Shown here one piece after another: positions 23,906 to 35,799 of a stretch of 64,000 nucleotides of DNA. The DNA comes from Spinacia oleracea. Lineage: Eukaryota > Streptophyta > Magnoliopsida > Caryophyllales > Amaranthaceae. Location: contig NC_079492.1 of assembly GCF_020520425.1 (NCBI RefSeq), positions 146,165,861 to 146,229,860 on the forward strand, written 5' to 3'. Under the pieces are notes generated by a model. It was not told the DNA's origin. It did not search any database and saw only the letters and a program-made list of their open reading frames with translations. A program made the translations under genes and the position numbers. Numbering within the stretch: position 1 is the stretch's first letter; the number at the start of each line of letters is the position of its first letter.

Positions 23906-26174
23906 ATGTTAGAGAGAGAAGCTGGAGGTTTTCTCCCTCCAGCACAACACCAAACCGCCCTCACGGCACCACTACTCTTGACAGGGACCGAGCACTCCGA
24001 CCAGCAGCGCAACCAGGGGCGACCAAGAGCCAAGAGTCAACCTCCTCATCGGAACCAACATGCACCCACCAACACCACCACTTCCCGGAGCCCAACACAT
24101 CCATCCTTACCAACCACCCCCTACCAAATCATACCAAACAACGCTTCTGGACACTCAACCCACCCCATTCACCGCAACAGAACTTTCAAAGACATACTCA
24201 CATTAACAAAAACACCAACGACATCACCACTACCCCAAGGTACTCCCATAATCCCCATACCCAAAACACACTTCTCAAACCTACCGTTTGCCCTTAACCC
24301 ACCTCCACCATCTACCCTAGGGGCCGACCTATTCTTACCTCTCTCAAAGGAAAGGTATGAAGACATAACCTCACCATGGCTAGGTTCCATAATAGTAAAA
24401 GTCATAGGTAAGTCCTTTGAGAAGGATTACTTACGGAGGGAATTGCAAAAATTATGGAGAATTACGAAGAACATGGACCTCGTAGCATTGGGCAAGGGTT
24501 TTTATGCATTGCATGGGATTTCGCAGGAGATACGCTGCCATATTTTAGCCGATGGGCCATGGTTTGTCATGGGGGCACACTTGTGGGCACAAAATTGGGA
24601 ACCATCCTTCAGACCCTCAGAGGCAAAGATAGACACCGGACCGGTGTGGGTAACATTACCTGAGTTGCCACTGGAATTTTACGAAAAGTCAATGTTAGAG
24701 GACATTGGTCAACAATTGGGAACAGTTGTTAAGATTGATACACACACTTTGAAAGGGGAAGCAAGGAGATTTGCTAACATCTGTGTGCTTATTTCTAAGG
24801 AAAACACACCGGCAAGGGGCATTTGGCTAGGGAAATCTTACCAAAAAATTCAATACTCCAGTGGTGTGTGGTTCTGTAAACACTGCAATCAGTTTGGGCA
24901 TGCACATGACACGTGTCCGTTGGGAATTCCTCCGACCACAACCGCTCACAAAGTTAGTCAAACTAATGAAGATGGAAGGACCGGAGTTTGGAAAGTAATT
25001 AGCAAAAGAGGTAAGGAGATTAGGGCTAATCCAGAAAAGCAAGAAAATATGTTAAATAAAAAGTGGGCCCCAAAGGAAACAGTACAGCCGCCTCCTACAG
25101 GAAAAGAAACACATGGGGAAAGCAAAGAAATCTTAAGTACTGTGCACGAAGAGTTTGTACCTGGGGAACATATCTTTAACCCCTTCTCTATACTCGGGTC
25201 CCTTGAATCTAGCGATTCGGAAGATGAGGAACTCCCTTCCCCCACCCCAAAGAGGACACGTACCCCCCCCCCCTTTGCAGAAACAACACTCTACCACTGC
25301 CATCACCTTACCTACACACTCGAGTATCTCGTCATCCAAGGTTAAAACTCACACAACCCCCTTATCTCCCTCTTTAAACCAACCAAAAAACCTTTCACCT
25401 TCCCAAGAACCCCTTGGAAACATACATGATGGAAAACCACCACTCACCCATATCTTCCGTCGGAAGTGCATCCTCAACAACACTCTCATCCTCCCCACCG
25501 AGAGCCACACTCATGAATCCTGACGAGACTCTTCTCCTCAACAGGACAGCCCTACCCCTCAAACCAGAAATAAACCTCCTCAACACCTTCTACCTCCTCC
25601 CATATCTGACCTACCTTCAAGAATTATCCCTCATGGAAGTGAAGAAGTTGATCCTACACCCGAACTTAGCCCCACCAGAGATAGACAATCTCTTGATGTA
25701 TACGGGGGGGGACGAGGATTTCGAACTAGCCCATCTACCCCAATTATACGACGCCGATCACCTTCCGCCGGTAATGGAAGTATTCATGACTTGGTTACTC
25801 GAGAAAGAGGTCGTAGTCGAACAAGAGGAACTAAATCTACTTCACAACCTGGGCCCGTGGCTGGACCCGTACTCGCTGCTCCCGAAGTGGAGGAAATTTG
25901 CACAACTACGGCATGCACCGATCGAGGTGGTAGCAACATGCAACACAAATGCTCTGATGTCCATCGATATACTCCCCATGCTCAAACAGATCTCCTTTCA
26001 AGTGAATTGGGAAGGGGTAAAAGGAAGAAGAAACTTGCGAGTAACAAGGGTCAAGGCCATCCCTCGGAGGCAGACCTGGTTGTGCCCACTAACTCACGAA
26101 GAAATCGATCCGTGGGGGGGAGAGCAAACAGAAAAAGTCAGGGCGATGAAGCGCCTACCACAACTGCCGTTTAA
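23906..26174 (+). pseudogene. LINE ORF1: DUF4283 / zinc-knuckle nucleic-acid-binding protein, broken
   Basis: ORF1 proteins of plant L1 elements coat the RNA. The first frame (23906 to about 25260) gives a Pro/Thr-rich leader, a DUF4283 domain (roughly residues 150-310, with WLGSIIVKVIGKSF, LADGPWFVMG and WVTLPELPLEFY) and one CCHC knuckle, FCKHCNQFGHAHDTCP. At a run of C (25265-25273) the frame shifts by one, and the rest of ORF1 reads in the third frame through a Ser/Pro/Thr-rich region, one TGA at 25521-25523, and a basic tail (RERGRSRTRG, NRRNRSVGGRANRK written in part) to TAA at 26172-26174. The ORF2 start codon follows at 26176. A homopolymer slip plus one nonsense change explains everything; sequencing error in the C run is an alternative. 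Confidence 0.85.
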
Positions 26175-26175
26175 T

Positions 26176-29100
26176 ATGTCTATCATCTACTTGAATGCAA
26201 GGGGAATTGGGAGAAAATCTTTCAACCCAAATTTTCGTCACCTACTAGCCTTTCACAATCCCGATTTGGTCATCATCTCAGAAACCCAAGCGGGCCGGTC
26301 TAAAACAGCCCAAATCGTCGCCAACCTACCCTTTGACTCTTGGCATTTGGTCGAACCGGAGGGTGTTGCTGGTGGCATTCTCCTAATGTGGAAGTCTAGC
26401 CGCATCAACGTCCACATTGTTAGCGAGAATCGTCAAGGAGTGCATGGTCTCATCGAGGTAATACTTTCAAATATTTCTTTTGTTATGTCCGCAATCTATG
26501 CAAGCACTGATTTTAGTTTGAGGAAAAATTTGTGGTCTAATTTGGTCGACATTGCTGCTAATGTGAATTTGCCATGGATTGTTATTGGTGATTTTAACGA
26601 AATTTTGTGTAAGTCTGAGAAATGGGGTGGGAGACCTTTGAACAGGAAAAGAGCTACCTTATTTGCAGATACGATGAACACTTGTAACCTTACTGATCTG
26701 GGGTATAATGGGTCAAAGTTCACATGGACCAATAAAAGGAAGGAGGATCCCATACATGAAAGACTAGACCGGGGGTGGGGTAACTCTTTGTGGACGAATT
26801 TGTTTCCCAACTCATCCATTTGGCACTTACCACGAATTACCTCCGACCACTGTCCCATCCTTTTAAAACTTGACTCCACCCCTCCGTCTGGAGGCACCAA
26901 GCCTTTCCGTTTTGAACCAATGTGGATGACAAACCTAAACTATCACACTCTCATTAATCAGGTCTGGCCTTGTGGGGAGGGGGGGATTTTGGGAAAACTT
27001 AAAGCTATGAGCGATCATTTAGTGCAATGAAATAAAGAAATCTTTGGTAATGTGTATGCGAGGAAAAAGAGAGTTCTAGCTAGGTTAAAAGGGGCGCAAG
27101 AATGTCTAGATAATAACCCGATTTCGAAATTTCATCAAAACTTAGTGTCTAGCCTCCAGGACGAGTTTTTGTTAATTTTGGAACAAGAAGAGAGCCTTTG
27201 GTTAATGAAAAGTAGGGCAGATTGGGTGGTGAATGGAGAGCGTAACACAAGCTTTTTTCATAGATCAGTCCAGGTTAGAAGACAGAGAGGTAGGATTAGA
27301 TGTCTAAAAAATGATATGGGTGAAGAGATTAGCGACCCCAACGATTTGGTAGACCATATTAGGGAATTCTATGTTACTCTTTACTCTTCAAGCCAAGCGG
27401 ATTGTAGTATCATTAGCCCCCACTCACAGGGAAGTGTGGTTCTGGCGAACCCACCTTCAGACCAGGAGGTCAAACAAGCCCTTTTTGCTATGAAACCCCT
27501 TAAGGCCCCGGGTCCAGATGGGTTCCATCCCACTTTTTTCCAACATTCATGGGAAACATTAGGAGGGGACGTGTGTTCCGAAATTAGGAGTTGGTTCACC
27601 AAAGGTCATGTCCCACCAACACTTTGTCATGCCCTAATATGCTTAATCCCTAAACAAGATAACCCGGAAACGGTGAAACAATTACTACCAATAAGTCTAT
27701 GCAATACTATGTATAAGTTGGTCACCAAAATTCTTGTGAATAGGATGAAACCATACTTGTCTAGTTGGATTAGTGACACTCAAAACAGCTTTATTAAGGG
27801 GAGGGGGCCTGACATCAACCTTGTGGTGGCATCCGAAGTCCTACATAGCATGAATAAAATGAAAGGAGATGTGGGTTGGTTTGCACTCAAGGTGGACTTG
27901 GAAAAAGCCTATGACCGTCTAGAGTGGAGTTTTATTCGTAGTTGTCTTATTAATCTTGACTTGGATGATCATACGGTGACCCTAATCATGGATTGCATTT
28001 GTAGCGCATCCTCCTCGATCCTTGTCAATGGAGGTAAAACCCCTCCTTTCACCCATTCAAGAGGGCTAAGACAAGGCGACCCAATGTCACCATATATCTT
28101 TAATATTTGCCTAGACACGCTGTCCCAAATGATCTTTAAAGCTTGCGATAACAAACACTGGAAACCCTTTGTCGTAGGAAGGAAAAAAGTCCAAGTGTCA
28201 CACCTCCTCTTTGCGGATGATCTCTTGTTATTTGGGAGGGTTGATGATTCTACGGCGTGTACCCTAAGGGAGGTACTTGATGACTTTTGTGCAATGTCGG
28301 GGCAAAAGGTTAATGATGCCAAGAGTCGACTTATCTTTTCAAAAAACACTCATAGTGACCATAAAAAACAATTCCAAGACACCATCAATGTTCATGAAAG
28401 TAAGAGTCTAGGTATGTATCTAGGAATGCCCATCTCCCACAAAAAGCCAACTCGTAGCAATGTCCAATTTTTGGTAGAAAAGGTGAGGAAAAAGCTAGCT
28501 ACGTGGAAAGCCAGTTGCCTGACTAGAGCAGGGAGATTATGACTAATCAAGTCCACCTTAAACACCATTCCTAATTACTACATGCAAGCTAACTACTTCC
28601 CTAAAGCGACATTGGCAGACCTAGACAAAATCAGCAATGATTTCCTTTGGGGGGATAGGGAAAATAGCAAGAAAATACACCTCGTAGGAAAGGCTAACAC
28701 GTTCAAACCAAAAGACCAAGGGGGTTTGGGCATTAGAGCACATGATACTCTAAACATGATCTCCATGGCTAAGCTAGGTTGGAAGTTGTGTCACGGGAGG
28801 GATACGTTGGCCACTAAGTGCATCCAGTCAAAGTATGTTCATAAAAATCATGTCACTAAATTCTCTAATGGGTCTCCCTTGTGGAAAAGTGTAGGGAAGG
28901 GGTGGGGTTTTTTTGCCTCAAATTGTGTATGGGAGGTAGGGAGTGGGGAAAGCGTTGCCCTATGGTCTGACAAGTGGGTGGGGAGATCCTCTCTTAGAGC
29001 TTTAATACATGAGCCGCTAAACCAAGGGGAAGAGGAATGGAAGTTAGCCACTTGTATTAACTCCAATGGTTGGATCTTTGATCGCATCTCCTTTCATCTC

Positions 29101-30237
29101 CCTCAAACTATCCTTGATCGAATCTATAGCCTTCCAAGTCCAAATCAGTGTAGCCAGGATAAACCGTCATCCCTCTTTGTTGAGGCCAATCGTTTCTCCT
29201 TGGCCCATGCATATAACGTAGCCACCCACTCCAACAACCAAACATCTGTAGCCTGGTTGTGGAAGGCTCGTATTCCACCCAAGTACGCTGTGTTTATGTG
29301 GCTTGCTTGGTGGGATCGCCTACCCCACAAAAAACTCCTAGCTATAAGACAAGTCATACAAGACCCCTTTTGTTCTCACTGCCATGACCGGGTGGAAGAT
29401 ACCTTACACATACTTAGAGATTGTGTCCAGGCGAACCAAGTGTGGAATTACTTCCAGCTTCCTGTTGATTTCTGGTTGAAAGAACCGAAACAGTGGTTGC
29501 AGTCAAACTTCTTGTGGGGGGGTAGCTACAAGGGGATAGGGTGGGACCTCCTTTTTCCATATACCTGCTTTGAACTTTGGAAGCAAAGAAATAGACATGT
29601 GTTTGAGAACACTCCCTATGACCCCCCGAATATAACCATCACAAAAGCTAGCAACCTTGCCATGGAATACCTTAAGTTCCACCCCCATAGCGTGCACCCA
29701 CCAAAGGTATGGTCGAGTAATGGTGACATTTCCCCTCCTTTTAGGAACAATATCCATGTGAACGTAGACGCATCCTTTATTCACCATGATACCCCATCTA
29801 GTATTGCAGGTGTGTTTCGTGATTCTGCAGGTAATTGGGTGCTCGGCTTCTCGAAATTGGTTTACGCCGTCTCCCCCTCACATGCGGAGCTGCTAGGTAT
29901 TCGGGAGGCTTTGGAGGTGGCTAAGTCAAAATGGAATAGTATCACTATTATCACTGACTGCTTGCGTGCAGCCAAAGCGCTTAAGAACCAAGGACTACAA
30001 ACTAACTGCCTGTCGAACACCTATCTTATGTGCAGGGAGTTGCAGGAGGCGTTTACAACCGTTGAGTACATGTTCGTGCCAAGGAAAGACAACGTAGTAG
30101 CGGATAGTTTAGCTAAGCGGAGTAGGAAGGATAACCTTGTAGTGAATGTAACTAGGATGTTTCCCCACCCCCCTAGTTATTGTTTAGATGATTTGCTTTT
30201 GGATTGTAATAGGCTCTATGCCTCTAACTCAACTTAA
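26176..30237 (+). pseudogene. LINE ORF2: endonuclease, reverse transcriptase, zf-RVT, RNase H; two in-frame TGA codons
   Basis: ORF2 nicks target DNA and reverse-transcribes the element RNA. It starts MSIIYLNARGIGRK one base after the ORF1 stop codon. In order: an APE-like endonuclease (26176 to about 26880, with ISETQ, VIGDFNEI and SDHCPILL); reverse transcriptase (about 27450-28300, with LKAPGPDGFHP, KVDLEKAYDRLEW, GLRQGDPMSPYIF and the catalytic FADDLLLF); a zf-RVT segment (about 29250-29350, WKARIPPKYAVFMWLAWWDR); and RNase H (about 29755-30130, with NVDASF, HAELLGIREAL, ITDCLRAAKAL and DNVVADSLAKR). The frame is continuous except for TGA at 27028-27030, where the family normally has Trp before NKEIFGNV, and TGA at 28540-28542 in the AGRL-LIKSTL block. 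The catalytic residues are all present, so decay is slight. Confidence 0.93.
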
Positions 30238-30329
30238 GTAATGTTTGTGCTCCTCAGTTTACCAAAAAAAAAAAAAAAAACTATTGTACACATATAGTAA
30301 CCATTATAATCACACAACAACTAGCTTAA

Positions 30330-31740
30330 CATATAGTGATTATTATTATAATATAGTAACTATTGTACAAATATAGTAACCATTATAATCATATAGTCAC
30401 TATCTAAGAAGCAGACAAAAATATACTCGAAATAACATACTTCCTCCATTCTTTATTAAATGACACAATTTTTTTGTCACGTTTGCCAATGCAATATTTC
30501 AACCATTAATACCTTTTATTATCAATGGTTAAAAATTATAAAAGTTTGATATTATAAAACTATAGGATGAGACGATTATAACAAGACCCCACATGACTAT
30601 ATTTTTTGTTACGTATAAATCACAATTGATGGTAAAAGTATATTATATGAATAGTGCCAAAAGTACAATTGTGTCATTTAAAAAAGAATGGAGGAAGTAT
30701 TACATAATGTAATCGTATAGTAACTATTATTTATCAAAAAGTCACTATAAACTGTTCTTAACATAGTAACTATCTTAAACACATAGTTATTGTTTTAAAT
30801 TTATAATAACTTTCTAAAAAATATAGTAACTATTTTAAACACATAGTTACTGTTTTAAAGTTATAGTAACTTTTTAAAAAATATAGTTACTCTAAAAACT
30901 ACTACTAACATAAACACAATGAATATTCCAATGACTATTAAAAACATTATTTCGCAACATAAATTAAAGGTAACTATATCATTTATATACTAACTATATG
31001 AAACACTAACCCTAATTTCACCCAAACAACAAACACTATTTCTATCTCTTGTGCTTTGCTGCATCAATTCTTAAAGTTCACAGCCTTTGTCTCTTTTTTC
31101 CTAAATTTAAGGCATTATTTTTTCTTATACAAATGATATTGTAAAGTATTTTTGGAGATTCGTCACTAGATAGTGCAACTTTAGGACCTGGAATAACATG
31201 TGATTGATACTTCGTATTATTTTCTTTTACAAATATCAAATATATAGTAACTATATAAACCATATAGTAACTATATAAACCATATAGTAACTATATAAAA
31301 CATATAGTGACTATTATTAAAATATAGTAACTATTGAACACATATAGTAACCATTATAATCATATAGTCACTATCTAAGAAGCGGACAAATACATACTCT
31401 AAATAACATAGTACATAATGTAATCGTATAGTAACTATTATTTATCAGAAAGTCACTATAAACTGTTCATAACAGAATAACTATCTTAAACACATAGTTA
31501 CTGTTTTAAACTTATAATAACTTTCTAAAAAATATAGCGACTATTTTAAACACATAGTTACTGTTTTAAAGTTATAGTAACTTTTAAAAAAAAGTATAGT
31601 TACTCTAAAAACTACTACTAACATAAACACAACGAACATTCTAGTGACTATTAAAAACACTAATTTAAATTAAAGGTGACTATATCATTTATATACTAAC
31701 TATGTGAAACACTAACCCTAATTTCAACAAAACAACAAAC
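30330..31740. repeat. Segmental duplication inside element B (right arm)
   Basis: The block 30330-31030 and the block 31300-31740 are diverged copies: both contain CACTATCTAAGAAGC, AACTGTTC, ACATAGTTACTGTTTTAAA and end in AACACTAACCCTAATTTCA. The first copy holds a Stowaway MITE (30440-30697) that the second lacks, giving a natural related empty site near 31410. Confidence 0.85.
30440..30697. mobile_element. Stowaway MITE inside element B
   Basis: Ends CTTCCTCCATTCTTTATTAA and its complement, flanked by TA at 30438-30439 and 30698-30699. The paralogous position near 31410 lacks it and reads ACATAGTACATAATG, against ACATA-TTACATAATG around the insertion (one base differs). Confidence 0.92.
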
Positions 31741-32160
31741 ATTTCGAATCACTCAACAAAATAATAACTATTGTACACATATAGTAACCATTAAAATAAT
31801 ATAGTAACTATTGTACACATATAGTAACCATTAAAATTACATAGTACCTCTTTAAACCATATAGTTACTGTATTACTCATATAGTTACTATTTAAAATCG
31901 TGAAGTCACTGATCGAATTCGCGAAGTGAAAACGATACTTCGGTAAAACACAAACATTAATTTCTTCAAAACAACAAATATTTTCAATTTTAAATAAAAA
32001 TATTAAAATTCTTTAAAAAACAACAAACCGAGATGTGATCTCTAAAAATTCTTGTGAAGATTTGTAGGCGAGCGCAAATTCTTCGATTCGATTTCGACAA
32101 CGATGAACCTCCTTCTTGATCTACTACTTCCTCCAATTTTTCCTCATCAAATAGATCTAA
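31078..32160 (-). other. Exon-like islands in element B, possible captured or decayed gene
   Basis: Two short stretches differ from the motif-rich filler. About 31210-31078 (minus) reads QSHVIPGPKVALSSDESP and on to a Lys/Arg-rich end. About 32160-32040 (minus) reads DLFDEEKLEEVVDQEGG followed by Ser/Arg-rich sequence. A Glu/Lys-rich stretch on the minus strand near 22900-22760 may be a third. They may be remnants of the element's own gene or a captured host gene. I recognise no family and cannot join them. Confidence 0.3.
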
Positions 32161-32525
32161 TCATAAGAATTATAAGATAATTACGAAAAAAATCGAACAA
32201 AACCTAGAAATTTGGGCTAAATTTTGAAAAGCATAGAGAGAAAATGAAAGAGAATGAACAGAATGTAGATCTGAAATTTTGAAAAATAAAAAAGTTTCAA
32301 ACGTATATAAAGTGGGCTAGACACAAATCGCATTAAAACTCTTCAAAACACATAGTAACTCTTTAAAACACATAGTTACTGTAATACGCATATAGTTATT
32401 ATTTAAAATTACAAAATAACTGTCACGTGACAGTTACATATGTTACCCATAAAAATTACTCTGTTGCCCTGGTCCACGCTAAGTTAGCATGGACCAGGTT
32501 TATATTAGTGTAAATACAATACAAG

Positions 32526-33546
32526 TACTCTATATGTAACTTAGTGTATACTCTAAGTACATTAAAGATCACAAAAAAAACAATAGTAGACTTTCAAGGA
32601 CAAGTCGGCGTATGTAATAACACAATACAATATTGTTTATGTTTGTTAATTTAACCTCTTTGTTTCATTAACGCTTGCCTTTAGTGTGAAAAAATTAGAA
32701 ACGAAAATATTTTGAAAAGAATTATTACAGATTAATATTTTATCAAATTGCATTTATCAAAATTTGCTTGTATATATTTGATTCTCTAATCTGATAGTCA
32801 TACATTATTCTTTTTACAGTTTTGTAACTTCTTCTACACAACTTGACTTATACTCCGCGTAATTTTGAATTATGGTTGCTCCCTTATTTAGATTTATATA
32901 TTTGTTTTATGATACATGTCGATTGAGATCTTTCTCCTGAACATTATTAGGGTAAAACTTCTCTCTGCAATATAAGTGTCCATAGTAAGTAATAGAAGAA
33001 TTACAAAATTACCCTATCTTAAAAAATGGTTAGACCGTAGAGCAAAAGTCGAATTACTCCGCATACAAAAAAGTAACAAATCAAAGGCGAAAATAAAATA
33101 AAGGAAAATAGCTAAATTTACAACACTTTATTTCTCGCGTAGGATAAAACTTAATTAATTAATTCTACGTACATATATAATTATATTTAACAAATCTCTA
33201 ACTAATATACTCACAAAAAAAAAAAAAAACTAATAATTTCTGAAATGTGACTCAAAAAGAAAAGAAAAGTTAGTTAAATGAGGGATCCCTAGCACAATAC
33301 TTTGGCAGAGTATAATTGAGAAGCACGAAATTAACCATCATAGTTTATTCCCTTCACAAATACGCCACAACTGAATAAGTGAATGCTTAGCTTCTATCTC
33401 TCCCATATTTGACCACTTTTCCACTTCCCAGAATTTCTGTCTATAATTCGATCAAAAGCTATTAATCTGACCAAAGTTTATGCAGGGGATTGATGATCAA
33501 AAGTTAATAATATATATTATTAATTATTAGTCTAAGACAAATATAA
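32526..33546. other. Intergenic DNA between element B and the DREB gene
   Basis: No gene or transposon end identified. AT-rich, with a poly(A)-like run at about 33218-33230. The last 200 bp should include the DREB 3' UTR on the minus strand. Confidence 0.6.
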
Positions 33547-34290
33547 TTAGTAATTCCATAAAAAGGGATCTGCCGGCTGATGATCATTGACGTTTACCGG
33601 TGGCTCACCAGATTCCGGTAGCCGCCGCCAATGTAGCGAGTGCCCGAATTCAATGACATTCTCAAGGTCAAGGAAGAGATCGGGCAAGTTGAAGAATATG
33701 TTGTCGTCGAAAGTATGATCAAAACTAGACGATGAAGCCGATGATGACGTGTCATAGTTGGATGGTGATGACGTGGTTGTGGTTGTGGTTGCTAGGGAGT
33801 CGGCTTGGTTTAATGGCTCGGCTTGTGAGTTGGGAGAATCTAATGCTAATGCGGCTTTATTAGCCGCAACTTGAATATCTTTTGGAGAAGTGCTGGCCGG
33901 TTTGGGTAGTTGATGGGCTAACTCGGGGAAATTTAGGTATGCATTCGGGCCCTTGATGGCTAAAGCCGCCACATCATGGGCTCGAGCTGCCATCTCAGCT
34001 GTGGCGAATGTCCCTAGCCATATCCTAGATTTTTTCCTTGGTTCGCGGATTTCTGACACCCATTTACCCCAATTCCTCATCCTTACACCCCTATAAGTAG
34101 GGTGTTTTCCTTCAAAATTTCTTGTACACTTCTTTTTTTGATCATCATTATCGCAATTTTTCTCTTCACTCGGCCTTTTCGTATTAATTTTGATGGCGGT
34201 GGTGGTGGTGGTGGCGGAGGAGGAAGAAGAGGAGGAGGGAGAGGTGGTTTGGTGATCACAATATGAAGTGATAAAGGATGCTTCTTCCAT
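33547..34290 (-). CDS. DREB-subfamily AP2/ERF transcription factor, 247 aa, intronless
   Basis: A single AP2 domain at about residues 64-121 ([19 protein letters not shown], then [23 protein letters not shown] and YLNFPEL) binds DRE/CRT-type GCCGAC promoter sites in the nucleus. Val77 and Glu82, the two residues that separate DREB from ERF factors, are both present. [19 protein letters not shown] is typical of the DREB A-4 (TINY-like, ERF group III) branch. The N-terminus is low complexity (Ser run at 18-24, Thr run at 26-30) with Lys-rich stretches near 50-53 that could serve for import. The C-terminal half is acidic and Ser-rich, ending DPFLWNY, a plausible activation region. No intron, as usual for this family. 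The start is the first ATG after two in-frame-free TATA candidates. The exact orthologue is not assigned. Confidence 0.93.
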   Translation of the reverse strand: MEEASFITSYCDHQTTSPSSSSSSSATTTTTAIKINTKRPSEEKNCDNDDQKKKCTRNFEGKHPTYRGVRMRNWGKWVSEIREPRKKSRIWLGTFATAEMAARAHDVAALAIKGPNAYLNFPELAHQLPKPASTSPKDIQVAANKAALALDSPNSQAEPLNQADSLATTTTTTSSPSNYDTSSSASSSSFDHTFDDNIFFNLPDLFLDLENVIEFGHSLHWRRLPESGEPPVNVNDHQPADPFLWNY

Positions 34291-34403
34291 ATGGATTGCC
34301 TCAATATGAGGTTTATTAGATCTTAAAGGTCTATTTATATAGAATATAGAGAGTAAAAAAGACTAGAGAAAGGAGCTTCTCAAGGAATAGAGCATAGAGG
34401 GTA

Positions 34404-34411
34404 TATTTATA
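34404..34411 (-). promoter_or_regulatory. TATA box of the DREB gene
   Basis: TATAAATA on the minus strand, 114-121 bases before the start codon, gives a leader of about 85 bases. A second TATAAATAG at 34339-34331 is only 41 bases from the ATG and would leave almost no leader, so the distal site is preferred. Confidence 0.55.
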
Positions 34412-35799
34412 GGAAGAAGAGCCAAAAGACAAAAGTGGTATGTAGTGAGTAGTGAGTAGTATTGACACTCTAGACTCTCCCTTTTGCCCTTTTTCTAATG
34501 TGTTTATAAAGGGACCCACCTTCATTTTTATATTAATAAATATTTATGTATAAAAGTATTTGGCATTGACATCATTTTTAACAGGTTCCTTGTTAGTTGG
34601 TCTTTGTCCTTTGTCCTATATAAATATAATTAATGTAGATCTCATTAAGAAAGCATATTTATTTTCATATTATTATACAAATTTGCTAATCCTCGTGTGA
34701 CAAATTCTTCTAATTATTGGATATTTGTTTTACACATACTCCCACTTGGTTGTTAGTCTTGTTACCACTTACCAATAATCAATCTCATGTCTATGTTCAC
34801 AATTATTCTTATATACACTTAGTTGAAGATGTACAAACTAAATATATTTTCTCCTCATATTGTAGTTTTTACTAATTTCAAAATCTTAAAAAGATCGATA
34901 TCTTTTAAACAAACATTAACATGTATTTGAGTGCGCCTAACTCTCAATTTATCTGTATTCATATCTAGTCCATGTGATTATCCATAAATTAAAAAGAAAA
35001 TGGAAGAGATAAAAAATATGTGTAGTGGGGTCAAAAGAAGAAATTGATTAATTAAAATGATTTAGTTTAGATGACGTGGAGGCTGCCTGAGTCTAGATCG
35101 GCACTGTTAGTTGATCACAATCATTCAGTAATCGTCGTAATAGTTAGAAATGGAATACCTTGTTCTACAAGGCTATGTGTTGTCAAAAGAAAAAAACAAA
35201 TCATTATAAAATGTACACTTGTATGTGATTACAAAAGGAGATTTGATTAAAAGTAATTCTACCATATATATTGCTATGATTAATCGGCTTTCGCTATTAA
35301 ATTAATTAGCTTTATGTTTTGCCAATTTGGCTTTGTCAAAGTTAAAGTATTTATAAACATAATCATTTCTAAGACAACCCAATTAATTGAGCTCAAACAT
35401 ACACATAGGAGGAACTTACTTTCAACTAATGTGTCTATAATTAATCTTAGCACCTAACGTGTTTTTATAATTGAATCGATTTTTGTAATTAACGATGACG
35501 AGTATATATTTTGAATTCTTATGCATACATCTCATTTTTAATGTGACAAGAATATTCTCGGCTTACAAAGATAAAGTTTGGTCTAGAGTGAACAGGAGAT
35601 AGCGCACCTTCTTACCTTAAGATTACGAGTCCATTTTTTACTACTGGTAATTTGAGTGAGAGATTCCCTTACCCTTTTACATGCAAACACACCATCAAGG
35701 TATCTTATCTTTGGCTATGTTCAGCATAATCTAAAATCCTATATCAAGTACAAGACGATCGACGATCGATTGATCAATAGCATTATTAGCTACACACTA
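34412..35799. other. DREB upstream region, no further gene seen
   Basis: About 1.4 kb of AT-rich DNA. No repeat ends, RNA gene or supported coding region were found; the near part is presumably the DREB promoter. Confidence 0.6.

Larger units (their letters stand above)
23862..30280 (+). mobile_element. L1-type plant LINE with C-terminal RNase H, near full length, inside element B
   Basis: About 6.4 kb: a short 5' leader, ORF1 (23906-26174), ORF2 (26176-30237) and a poly(A) tail (about 30264-30280). The direct repeat CTATTGTACA at 23852-23861 and 30281-30290 flanks it and may be the target duplication. That word belongs to the host element's own repeated motif, so the duplication could be partly chance. 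Both ORFs are interrupted, so the copy is dead unless helped in trans. Confidence 0.92.
22124..32516. mobile_element. Element B: 10.4-kb motif-saturated inverted-repeat transposon with nested LINE
   Basis: Flanked by a perfect 9-bp direct repeat CAATACAAG (22115-22123 and 32517-32525). Each end has an imperfect inverted repeat of about 33 bp whose arms contain GGTCCA, a short loop and TGGACCAGGG (left about 22142-22178, right about 32466-32498), so each end is also a palindrome. About 3.9 kb of the element's own DNA remains (22124-23861 and 30281-32516, less one Stowaway), dominated by ATAGTAACTAT-type words in both orientations, with many tandem and segmental duplications. An L1-type LINE (23862-30280) and a Stowaway MITE (30440-30697) sit inside. 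Exon-like islands occur on the minus strand near 22760-22900, 31080-31200 and 32030-32160, but no transposase was recognised. The 9-bp duplication and long ends point to the Mutator-like superfamily (inference). Confidence 0.75.

Noticed and set aside
22124-32516. Regularly repeated short words taken for a CRISPR array or satellite DNA
   Set aside because: The words are about 10 bp, irregularly spaced, in both orientations and in a plant nuclear context; there are no constant repeats with unique spacers.
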